NCBI GenBank assembly: GCA_963606545.1
Contig: CAVCYP010000018.1
Location: 1 to 32,916, forward strand
Source of the DNA: UBA9732 sp963606545
Lineage (GTDB): Bacteria > Spirochaetota > Spirochaetia > Sphaerochaetales > Sphaerochaetaceae
DNA: 32,916 nucleotides
Direction of reading: 5' to 3'
Under the pieces are notes generated by a model. It was not told the origin of the DNA. It made no database searches and worked only from the letters and a program-made list of their open reading frames with translations. A program made the position numbers and the translations under genes. Positions 1 through 6,116 of the stretch are shown here, in pieces (within the stretch, counting starts at the first letter, position 1; each line of letters opens with the position of its first letter).

Positions 1-2
1 TA

Positions 3-419
3 TACTGGGATGCTCCCTTTGCAGCCCAAGTGGTTAATAAGTACAGAAATCATGCCATAGGTTATTATCTTCAGAAGAAAGGGGTTTATGTAATTCCTAA
101 TGTCAGATGGGGAGATGAGAGAACCTATACAACCTGTATGTTCTCTCAACCGCTTGCTTTTTTAGGAGTAGAGAAGCACAGTATTGTAAGCATTGGTTCT
201 TACGGTGTGATAAAGACAGCCTTAGAGAAGCAACACTTTAAAGCAGGACTTAAGGCAATGCTTGAGTATCTAGAGCCACGGATAGTTTTAGTATATGGTT
301 CAATGCCAAAGGCCATTTTTGAGGAGTTTGGAGATAAGACTGTTTTCTATAGATATCCAGATTGGACAACGTATACAAGAAAGAAGAAAACAGAGGTGAG
401 TCTAGCGACTAAAGCATAG
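3..419 (+). CDS. DUF4417 family protein, 5' end cut by window edge
   Basis: The frame is open to the left edge, so the protein continues upstream; the GTG at 30 is only an internal Val codon. The visible 138 residues begin YWDAPFAAQVVNKYRNHAIG and run through VIPNVRWGDE, IVSIGSYGV and VYGSMP to RYPDWTT. This order (N-[KR]-YRN, VIPxVxWxD, a central GSYG/GTxG turn, a late VYG and a P-D-W end) is what I know of DUF4417, a family of unknown function found in phage, conjugative and toxin-linked loci. The next gene starts 3 bp after the stop, which suggests one transcript. The family call is from memory of the pattern. No catalytic role can be stated. Confidence 0.7.
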   Translation, partial: YWDAPFAAQVVNKYRNHAIGYYLQKKGVYVIPNVRWGDERTYTTCMFSQPLAFLGVEKHSIVSIGSYGVIKTALEKQHFKAGLKAMLEYLEPRIVLVYGSMPKAIFEEFGDKTVFYRYPDWTTYTRKKKTEVSLATKA

Positions 420-422
420 CCA

Positions 423-800
423 ATGGGTTCTGGGATAAGCACAAAGTACGAGAAAACCTACTTTTTCTCAAAAGGTTCCAATTTCAACTTCTATGAAGAG
501 AAAGAAGAGTCTGAAAAAGATTGGTTTGTTGCAGAAGATTCTCCTAAATACAATGCTGGCAATGATACGCATACCATTGAATCAGACAATCCAATGGAAA
601 CAGCAATGGATTTTTATTCTAATATTAGTGAGGGTGGGGCAACTGGCTATTTAGAGAATCATCATGGGATTGAAACAAAGTTGGGTGATGGTACGGTAAC
701 ATATTTCAGACCTTATCCCAAAACGGAAGGTAGTCCTGTTGTTGAAATAAAAATCAATTTTGAAAGGATTCCCCATAAGATTCATTTTATTAAGAGGTAA
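423..800 (+). CDS. small toxin-like protein of unknown function
   Basis: 125 residues, hydrophilic, with no signal peptide or membrane segment. The N-terminus MGSGISTKYEKTY resembles the Gly-Ser-Gly openings often seen in proteins encoded right after DUF4417 genes. The C-terminal half reads TIESDNPMETAMDFY, then GDGTVTYFRPYP, then EGSPVVEIKI and finally KIHFIKR. A 'GT..(Y)RP...S.GSPxVxI...KIHFI' ending recalls the C-terminal modules of polymorphic toxin and phage-associated proteins, but I cannot name a family with confidence. It is tightly placed, 3 bp after the DUF4417 gene and 8 bp before an immunity-like ORF. A second, eroded copy of its 3' part lies at 1707-1793. Toxin activity is inference; a structural or adaptor role is equally possible. 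Confidence 0.6.
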   Translation: MGSGISTKYEKTYFFSKGSNFNFYEEKEESEKDWFVAEDSPKYNAGNDTHTIESDNPMETAMDFYSNISEGGATGYLENHHGIETKLGDGTVTYFRPYPKTEGSPVVEIKINFERIPHKIHFIKR

Positions 801-808
801 AAATAGGA

Positions 809-1363
809 ATGGTAGATTTGACAATTAGTGAAGAGATGATAGAAATCATGGCCTCAATGAAAGGAAAGACCTTGAAATCTATTGAGGGTAATTATTGGTT
901 TATGTGTAAAGATTTTCTTCAGCTTGTTCGTTTTAATCTTGGACAATTTGCCGTTGAGATTTATGCCGATTATGTTGCAATTAAATGGTTCTGGGGTGCT
1001 GGCCACTTAGTAAATGCGGAAGAGAATTGTTTTATGGTGAAAAAAACAAATTTAAGGAAGCACAATTATCCAGAACGTTGGGAAATAGTTCAATTCCTCA
1101 AAGATGAAAAGATTTCTGAAGTTATTGTTGTTAGAGATAGCATTAGGACAAATAAAGGAGATGAAATTATCTCTGATGCAGGGTTTGTCATTAAAACAAC
1201 TGAACAGGTTTATTCTTTTTCAAGGGGTGGGCTTGATATCTATTTTAATGAATCCAATAAAATTGATATGCCTTTGTCCGAGAAAGAAGTTAAAGAACAA
1301 TACACTGATGAATACAACTCAGTAGAAGTCGTGGATTTTAAGAGAGATTTTATTTTTCTTTAA
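809..1363 (+). CDS. immunity-like hypothetical protein
   Basis: 184 residues, acidic, soluble, no signal peptide. The ATG at 809 follows the upstream stop by 8 bp; the purine-rich AAAATAGGA before it gives a weak ribosome binding site. The chain alternates short strands with charged loops (IEGNYWFMCKDFLQLVRFNL, VEIYADYVAIKWFWGAG, ISEVIVVRDSIRT, FVIKTTEQVYSFSRGGLDIYF), the look of a small all-beta or alpha/beta immunity-type protein. I recognise no named domain. Position directly after a toxin-like ORF is the main reason for the call. A 102-bp piece of it (1101-1202) is repeated with about four differences at 1795-1896, so this gene was part of a duplicated cassette. Function unknown. Confidence 0.6.
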   Translation: MVDLTISEEMIEIMASMKGKTLKSIEGNYWFMCKDFLQLVRFNLGQFAVEIYADYVAIKWFWGAGHLVNAEENCFMVKKTNLRKHNYPERWEIVQFLKDEKISEVIVVRDSIRTNKGDEIISDAGFVIKTTEQVYSFSRGGLDIYFNESNKIDMPLSEKEVKEQYTDEYNSVEVVDFKRDFIFL

Positions 1364-1460
1364 GAAGCAGACTCTAACGGAGAGTAGGAAATTTTACTTT
1401 ACAACAGAGAACGGGCATGTTGTAATAAAAATAATTGAAGTAGATTTTTTTGTTAATTAA
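1362..1460 (+). pseudogene. possible C-terminal remnant of a related small protein
   Basis: Downstream of the immunity-like stop, a frame without any ATG encodes RKFYFTTENGHVVIKIIEVD before a TAA at 1458-1460. The hydrophobic-charged alternation looks protein-like and resembles the end of the preceding gene (VEVVDFKRDFIF). It could be the true C-terminus of that gene cut off by a frameshift, or the tail of another lost immunity-type ORF. Weak evidence. Confidence 0.25.
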
Positions 1461-1533
1461 TTGTGGAGAGATAAATTACATGACAAAATAAAGCAAGCTC
1501 CATGCAAAATTTTGGCGTTAAGAACCCTGCAAT

Positions 1534-1896
1534 TTTGCAGCCCAGGTGGTTATTACCTTCAGAAGAAAGGAGTTGGTCAGATGGGGAGATAAGGCATTCT
1601 AGGCCAGGGAGCAATAAACATAAAACGCCAGTGGATGACAAAAATGTTTAAAAATAAACATTTTTGTCGAGTAGTGGTCAAAAATGTTTATTCTTGGCCA
1701 GCAGCCTATTACTTTCAGACCTTATCCAAAATCAGAGGGGAGCCCGGCAGTTGAAATAAAGCGTAAATTAAAGGAGTCTCCCAAAAGATTCATTAAGATG
1801 AAAAGATTTCTGAAGTAATTGTTGTCAGAGATAGCATTAGGACAAATAAAGGAGATGAAATTATCTCTGATACAGGGTTTGTTATTAAAACAACTG
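1534..1896 (+). pseudogene. decayed second copy of the DUF4417 / toxin-like / immunity-like cassette
   Basis: Three blocks repeat the genes at 3-1363 in the same order and orientation but with large internal deletions. Block A (1534-1591) matches 18-118 of the DUF4417 gene, with one deletion at a short GGTTA repeat and a second nearby. Block B (about 1707-1793) matches 700-785, the 3' end of the toxin-like gene. Block C (1795-1896) matches 1101-1202 of the immunity-like gene with about 4 mismatches in 102 bp. Blocks A and B are separated by an 80-bp palindromic repeat. No block keeps a useful reading frame. This is a relic of tandem duplication or of a related cassette, not an active gene. 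Confidence 0.8.
1613..1692. repeat. 80-bp dispersed palindromic repeat, copy 1
   Basis: Matches 23698-23777 with about four differences over 80 bp. The core 1637-1668 is a perfect inverted repeat, arms GACAAAAATGTTTA and its complement around an AAAA loop. A third partial arm (GTCAAAAATGTTTA) follows at 1677-1690. It sits inside the decayed cassette between the DUF4417-like and toxin-like fragments. Possible identities are a MITE-like element, a regulator-binding palindrome array, or a transposon-end remnant; no target-site duplication could be confirmed. Confidence 0.8.
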
Positions 1897-1907
1897 GCCA
1901 GCAACAA

Positions 1908-3098
1908 TCAATTCTTCCACTTTCTGTTGTCTTTTTTGGTTCCCGCTTCCTCATAGATTGCTACCAAATACTTTGCAAAGAAACCGTCGCTTTGCTGCCA
2001 AAGTGCCAAAGAGTCCTCATCAACTTTAGAGAATTTTCCAAGAAAATACTCTCTGTTTAGTTGCACAGCTACGTCCATCATCTTTTGTGCGGTAGCTGGG
2101 TCAGAAACTGCAGAAAGCTCCTCCTGAAGCTTGTTTTTAGTACACTGGTCAAAAACTTCTTTTGCTTTTGCCTTTAAGGCTTCATTGGAAATCTCCCTTG
2201 TCTTGTAAGAAAGCTTGTCCCCAGAGATGGTCAGAACGCCATACTGAAGTGGGGTATCCACCAGCGCAGACACCGCAATGTCCGCAATTCCGTTGCTTTG
2301 CACTATGGTCTGGACGTGTAAATGACCCGATAGATTTACCTCAACCCCATACTTTTCATATAGCTCAACGAGCGATGCGGCATTATCTAGCCTATACCCC
2401 CAAACGAAGTTCTCATTATGCACAAAGAGGTTCTGGTGCGTGGCAGAAATCACCCTTATCCCTTCTGCTTTAGCTCTGGCAAGATTCTCTTCTATCCAAT
2501 CCAAAGTGGACTTGCGAACCGTACCTTTGCTTCCTGTATTGCTGTCCACCATCAAAAGCCACGTCTTTTCCCCAAGTTCAGCTATATACGAATTTGACCA
2601 CTTGTCCTGCGAAAGGGCATTCCCATAGCCAAAATCCCACCAATGATCCTCAAACTGCTGACTGCCAAACGAAGAAATCTCCTCCACACCACTGCTCGTG
2701 TAGCGGTACGCCGTCATGTTAACGTCATGGTTGCCCGTCATCACATATACTTCAATCCCGATATCCTTTAATTTTCTCAATAGCTCTCTCAACTCCTCAT
2801 GACTTTGCACTTCGCCGTTCAGCGTAAGGTCTCCCGTTATGACCACGGCATCAGGTTTTAGTTTGAGCATATCGTCTACGAAGGCTTGAGAGATGAGTGC
2901 AGACTGCACTGTATCCTTACCGTCGCTTTCCATTGTGACAGACCACATGAAGGCCTCATCTTCAATTAAGGATGGAGAAAAGTAGTGCATATCACTAACA
3001 TGGACTATCGTTAGTTTCTCATTAGAGCAGCCAGCTAGGGCACCTACTATTACTATAAATATGAAAATTATGGCTAAATTTGTTGTTTTTTGTTTCAT
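1908..3098 (-). CDS. metallophosphoesterase lipoprotein (calcineurin-like)
   Basis: 396 residues. The N-terminus is a lipoprotein signal: a Lys-rich start, a hydrophobic stretch at about 8-20 and the lipobox LAGC with Cys24. The mature part has the calcineurin-like metallophosphoesterase motifs in order: SDMH (Asp36, His38), GDLTLNGE, GNHDVN, ATHQN and GHLHVQ. These are the ligands for a two-metal centre, so the protein should hydrolyse phosphomono- or diesters at the cell envelope; the substrate cannot be read. The catalytic domain covers about 30-300, and the rest is a helical C-terminal extension. An AGGAG lies only about two bases before the ATG, an unusually short spacing. It is divergent from the ABC transporter operon and ends next to the decayed cassette. 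Confidence 0.88.
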   Translation of the reverse strand: MKQKTTNLAIIFIFIVIVGALAGCSNEKLTIVHVSDMHYFSPSLIEDEAFMWSVTMESDGKDTVQSALISQAFVDDMLKLKPDAVVITGDLTLNGEVQSHEELRELLRKLKDIGIEVYVMTGNHDVNMTAYRYTSSGVEEISSFGSQQFEDHWWDFGYGNALSQDKWSNSYIAELGEKTWLLMVDSNTGSKGTVRKSTLDWIEENLARAKAEGIRVISATHQNLFVHNENFVWGYRLDNAASLVELYEKYGVEVNLSGHLHVQTIVQSNGIADIAVSALVDTPLQYGVLTISGDKLSYKTREISNEALKAKAKEVFDQCTKNKLQEELSAVSDPATAQKMMDVAVQLNREYFLGKFSKVDEDSLALWQQSDGFFAKYLVAIYEEAGTKKDNRKWKN

Positions 3099-3183
3099 AG
3101 CTCCTAAATTCCAAGTAAGTATATGAAGTGATGTTAATAATATAACACAAATGTAATATTTTAAACTTTTTAAAAAATGTCAA

Positions 3184-3212
3184 TTGACAAAAATACAGCG
3201 CTGGTGTATACA
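3184..3212 (+). promoter_or_regulatory. promoter of the leader peptide / ABC transporter operon
   Basis: TTGACA at 3184-3189, a 17-bp spacer, then TATACA at 3207-3212. This is a near-consensus housekeeping promoter. Transcription would start near 3219, about 28 nt before the leader-peptide ATG and about 200 nt before the first transporter gene. Confidence 0.65.
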
Positions 3213-3246
3213 AGTCGTAAATTTATACGGAACAAGGAGAGGAAAA

Positions 3247-3324
3247 ATGAATATTATGCAAATCGATTCAAAGCAGAACTTCTCCTTTTATTATTACTTT
3301 AGATTTCCTCGTTGTTTCGTCTGA
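3247..3324 (+). CDS. Phe/Tyr-rich leader peptide (attenuator)
   Basis: A 25-codon ORF with a strong ribosome binding site (AAGGAGAGG, 3234-3242; seven bases from GGAG to ATG). It starts MNIMQIDSKQ and ends NFSFYYYFRFPRCFV, so eight of the last fourteen residues are Phe (5) or Tyr (3), including a Tyr-Tyr-Tyr run; there is no Trp or His. This composition matches classical pheA- and pheST-type leader peptides that stall ribosomes when the charged tRNA is scarce. The stop codon at 3322-3324 lies inside the antiterminator arm 3318-3327, so termination of translation and RNA folding are directly linked. The peptide itself should have no other function. The downstream operon is a tryptophan/tyrosine-type ABC transporter, which makes the biological sense immediate. 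Confidence 0.85.
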   Translation: MNIMQIDSKQNFSFYYYFRFPRCFV

Positions 3325-3367
3325 GAGTTGAAAAGCTTTTCAAGTGATTTAAAGGTTCTCCCAGACG
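3318..3367 (+). promoter_or_regulatory. antiterminator structure of the attenuator
   Basis: CGTCTGAGAG (3318-3327) can pair with CTCCCAGACG (3358-3367), nine of ten positions. The second arm overlaps the 5' arm and loop of the terminator, so the two structures exclude each other. Between the arms lies a perfect palindrome TTGAAAAGCTTTTCAA (3328-3343), which would fold as a small hairpin inside the antiterminator. A ribosome stalled on the Phe/Tyr codons leaves 3318-3327 free and favours read-through. A ribosome at the stop codon covers it and favours termination. Confidence 0.75.
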
Positions 3368-3382
3368 GAGAACTTTTTTTTT
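3355..3382 (+). terminator. intrinsic terminator of the Phe/Tyr attenuator
   Basis: GTTCTCC (3355-3361), a CAGAC loop, GGAGAAC (3367-3373), then nine T residues (3374-3382). It lies 40 bp before the first transporter gene and 30 bp after the leader stop, the normal place for an attenuator rather than an end-of-operon terminator. Confidence 0.85.
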
Positions 3383-3422
3383 ACATAAAATTTGAATTTT
3401 TAAACTGTGAAAGGAGCAGAGT

Positions 3423-4388
3423 ATGAAGAAAATTAGGAAAATCGGTTTAGTGGTTGCGTTGATGGCGTTGTGTGTTGCTAGCGTTTTCGCCGGTGGAAGT
3501 GCAGAGAGTGCAAAGACTACCTACACGGTGGGAATTTGTCAGTTGGTACAGCATGAGGCGTTGGATGCAGCTACTCAGGGTTTCAAGGATGCACTTACTG
3601 CTGCGTTTGGAGATGAGGTGAAGATTTTGGAGCAGAATGCCTCTGGAGATTCGGCTACCTGTATTACCATTGTGAACGGTTTTGTATCGTCCGGCGTGGA
3701 TTTGATTATGGCTAACGCCACTTCTGCACTTCAGGCAGCACAGGCAGCTACTGGCGATATTCCAATTTTGGGCACCAGTATTACAGATTACGGTACAGCT
3801 TTGGGAGTTTCAGATTTTTCTGGTGTGACCGGTGTAAATATTTCAGGTACAAGTGATTTGGCTCCACTGGATCAGCAGGCTGAGATGATTTTAGAGCTCT
3901 TCCCAGAGACCAAAAAAGTTGGACTTTTGTACTGTTCTGCTGAGGCTAACTCCTCCTACCAAATAAATACAATTAGAGGGTTCTTGGAAGCTAAGGGCAT
4001 CGAATGCAAGGATTTTGCTTTTGCAGACTCTAATGATGTAGCTTCTGTTACAGAAAATGCCTGCGCTTGGAGTGATGTAATCTATGTTCCAACAGATAAT
4101 ACTGCAGCTTCCTGCACTCAGACCATTAGAAACGTGATTGAGCCTAATAAGACTCCAGTAATTGCTGGCGAGGAAGGCATTTGCAAAGGTTGTGGCATAG
4201 CTACACTTTCAATTAGCTACTATGATCTTGGCGTAAAGACCGGTGAAATGGCTGTCCAAATCCTCAAAGGTGAGGCTGAGGTTTCTTCAATGCCAATTCA
4301 GTACTCTCCAGGGTTCACAAAAGAGTACAATGCAGAACTTTGCGCAATTCTTGGAATTACAGTGCCAAGCGATTATAAAGCCATATAA
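3423..4388 (+). CDS. ABC transporter substrate-binding protein, TrpX-type (aromatic amino acid)
   Basis: 321 residues. A signal peptide (about 1-24) ends in VFAGGSAES, the spirochaetal style without a lipobox Cys. The mature protein begins TYTVGICQLVQHEALDAATQ and continues with GDSATC, NATSALQAAQAA, ILGTSITDYG, KVGLLYCSAEANSSYQ, VPTDNTA and ISYYDLGVKTG. This is the ABC_sub_bind family (DUF534/TrpX), annotated elsewhere as a putative tryptophan/tyrosine transport system. It should capture an aromatic amino acid in the periplasm and deliver it to the permease encoded 14 bp downstream. Upstream control by a Phe/Tyr leader peptide points to Phe and/or Tyr as ligand. The ATG at 3423 is preceded by GAAAGGAGC at good spacing. 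Confidence 0.9.
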   Translation: MKKIRKIGLVVALMALCVASVFAGGSAESAKTTYTVGICQLVQHEALDAATQGFKDALTAAFGDEVKILEQNASGDSATCITIVNGFVSSGVDLIMANATSALQAAQAATGDIPILGTSITDYGTALGVSDFSGVTGVNISGTSDLAPLDQQAEMILELFPETKKVGLLYCSAEANSSYQINTIRGFLEAKGIECKDFAFADSNDVASVTENACAWSDVIYVPTDNTAASCTQTIRNVIEPNKTPVIAGEEGICKGCGIATLSISYYDLGVKTGEMAVQILKGEAEVSSMPIQYSPGFTKEYNAELCAILGITVPSDYKAI

Positions 4389-4402
4389 TTGGGAGGCGTG
4401 TT

Positions 4403-5323
4403 TTGAGTATTACTGCTTTGCTTAGTGCTTTACCTGGAGCTGTTGCCCAAGGCCTCATTTGGGGCCTTATGGCAATAGGTGTCAATTTAACCTATAAGGT
4501 CCTAGATTTCTCAGATTTGACGGTGGACGGAACCATGGCCACAGGTGGAGCTGTCTGTGTGATGCTAATGCTAAACGGTGTTAATGTGTGGATTGCATTA
4601 ATCTGCGCAGTTATTGCCGGAATGCTGGCCGGTTTAGTAACTGGAATCTTTAAAACTCGCATGGGAATTCCTCCAATTCTTTCAGGTATTTTGACACAGC
4701 TGGCTTTGTACTCCATAAATCTTTGGATTATGGGCTTTAAAGCCAATCAGGGCATCAACGTTACAAAGTACAGCCTAATTGTCAGCGCCAGAAACGTCAG
4801 ACATTTGAGTTTAGATAACCCAATTCTGATGCTAATTCTTATCACCGCAGTGGTAATTGGACTTTTGTACTGGTTCTTTGGCACCGAGCTTGGCTGCTCA
4901 ATTCGCGCAACTGGTTGCAATCCCAACATGGCAAAAGCACAGGGCATTAACGTGGACCACTGCACCCGCATTGGACTTATGCTTTCAAACGGAATTGTGG
5001 CACTCTCCAGCGCACTTTTTGCCCAGTACCAAGGCTCCGTAGACGTCAACATGGGCCGTGGTGCCATAGTCATTGGCCTTGCAGCTGTAATCATTAGTAA
5101 CGTCATCTTTGGCAAAGTATTTCACAATTTTGGCCTGAAGCTCATTGGCGTCTCAATTGGCGCCGTGCTCTACTACCTAGTCATCCAAATTGTTTTGTGG
5201 CTTGGACTTAACACTAATCTCCTAAAGTTGCTTTCAGCTTTGATAGTCGCACTGTTCCTTGCAATCCCGTATTGGTCAGCCCGATACTCTCAAAAACACC
5301 TTAAGGGGGCAAAGCATGCTTGA
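4403..5323 (+). CDS. ABC transporter permease, TrpY-type
   Basis: 306 residues, strongly hydrophobic, with about eight to nine membrane segments. The start is TTG at 4403, supported by GGGAGG at 4391-4396. The N-terminus (LPGAVAQGLIWGLMAIGVNLTYKVLDF) and the motif DLTVDGTMATGGAV are typical of the branched-chain/TrpY permease family (BPD_transp_2). The central GCSIRATGCNPNMAKAQGIN matches the EAA-like coupling loop that contacts the ATPase. It works with the binding protein before it and the ATPase after it, whose start codon overlaps its last codons by 8 bp, so the genes are translationally coupled. The C-terminal basic tail is cytoplasmic. Confidence 0.9.
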   Translation: MSITALLSALPGAVAQGLIWGLMAIGVNLTYKVLDFSDLTVDGTMATGGAVCVMLMLNGVNVWIALICAVIAGMLAGLVTGIFKTRMGIPPILSGILTQLALYSINLWIMGFKANQGINVTKYSLIVSARNVRHLSLDNPILMLILITAVVIGLLYWFFGTELGCSIRATGCNPNMAKAQGINVDHCTRIGLMLSNGIVALSSALFAQYQGSVDVNMGRGAIVIGLAAVIISNVIFGKVFHNFGLKLIGVSIGAVLYYLVIQIVLWLGLNTNLLKLLSALIVALFLAIPYWSARYSQKHLKGAKHA

Positions 5324-6110
5324 ACTGACTAACCTACATAAGACCTTCTTGCCTAATACCGTTAACAAAAAAGTGGTTTTCAACGGCCTTAATCTCCACC
5401 TTAATGATGGCGATTTTGTAACCATAATTGGTGGCAACGGTGCTGGAAAATCCACCTTACTTAATGCAATTGCCGGTGTTTGGCCACTAGATGACGGCTC
5501 AATTTGCGTTGACGGTGTGGATATCACAAATCTTTGCGAGTATAAACGTGCAGCTCTTGTTGGCCGAGTATTCCAAGATCCAATGATGGGAACTGCTGGC
5601 AATATGCAAATTGAGGAAAACTTGGCGCTTGCAAAGCGCAGAGGTCAAAAACGTGGACTTGGAATTGGTATTACTAAAGCAGAGCGCGAAGAATATAAGC
5701 AGCTTCTTTCCACCTTGGGATTGGGCTTGGAAGACCGGCTTACAACTAAGGTCAAGCTACTTTCTGGTGGTCAGCGACAGGCTTTGACGCTTCTTATGGC
5801 AACCATGAATAAACCTAAACTTCTGCTTCTGGATGAGCACACTGCTGCACTAGATCCTAGGACTGCAGATAAGGTTTTGACGCTCTCAAATCAGATTGTC
5901 AAAGAGAATAATCTTATGACACTGATGGTAACTCACAATATGAAAGATGCCATAAAGTACGGCAATAGACTTCTTATGATGCACAACGGCAAGATTATTT
6001 TGGACATTTCCGGAGAGGAGAAACAAAAGCTTACTGTAGCTGCACTTATGCAAGAATTTGCCAAGGCCAGTGGAGACGAGATTCTTTCAGACAGAACTTT
6101 GTTGTCGTAA
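5316..6110 (+). CDS. ABC transporter ATP-binding protein, TrpZ-type
   Basis: 264 residues from the ATG at 5316 (ribosome binding site AAGGGGG); an upstream in-frame start at 5259 would lie deep inside the permease gene and is less likely. Walker A is GGNGAGKST, the Q-loop is VFQDPMMGT, the signature is LLSGGQRQALTLLMA, Walker B is LLLLDEHTAALD, and the H-loop is MVTHNM. The D-E-H-T Walker B variant with a 'MMGTAGNMQIEENL' helical region is typical of the ATPases paired with TrpX/TrpY. It powers the aromatic amino acid importer encoded by the two genes before it. It ends 6 bp before a convergent gene, with no clear terminator between them. Confidence 0.92.
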   Translation: MLELTNLHKTFLPNTVNKKVVFNGLNLHLNDGDFVTIIGGNGAGKSTLLNAIAGVWPLDDGSICVDGVDITNLCEYKRAALVGRVFQDPMMGTAGNMQIEENLALAKRRGQKRGLGIGITKAEREEYKQLLSTLGLGLEDRLTTKVKLLSGGQRQALTLLMATMNKPKLLLLDEHTAALDPRTADKVLTLSNQIVKENNLMTLMVTHNMKDAIKYGNRLLMMHNGKIILDISGEEKQKLTVAALMQEFAKASGDEILSDRTLLS

Positions 6111-6116
6111 GACTTG

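Noticed and set aside
1722..1907. Minus-strand small ORFs in the 1453-1907 region
   Set aside because: They run antisense through the decayed cassette and the palindromic repeat, with no start signals or recognisable protein pattern.
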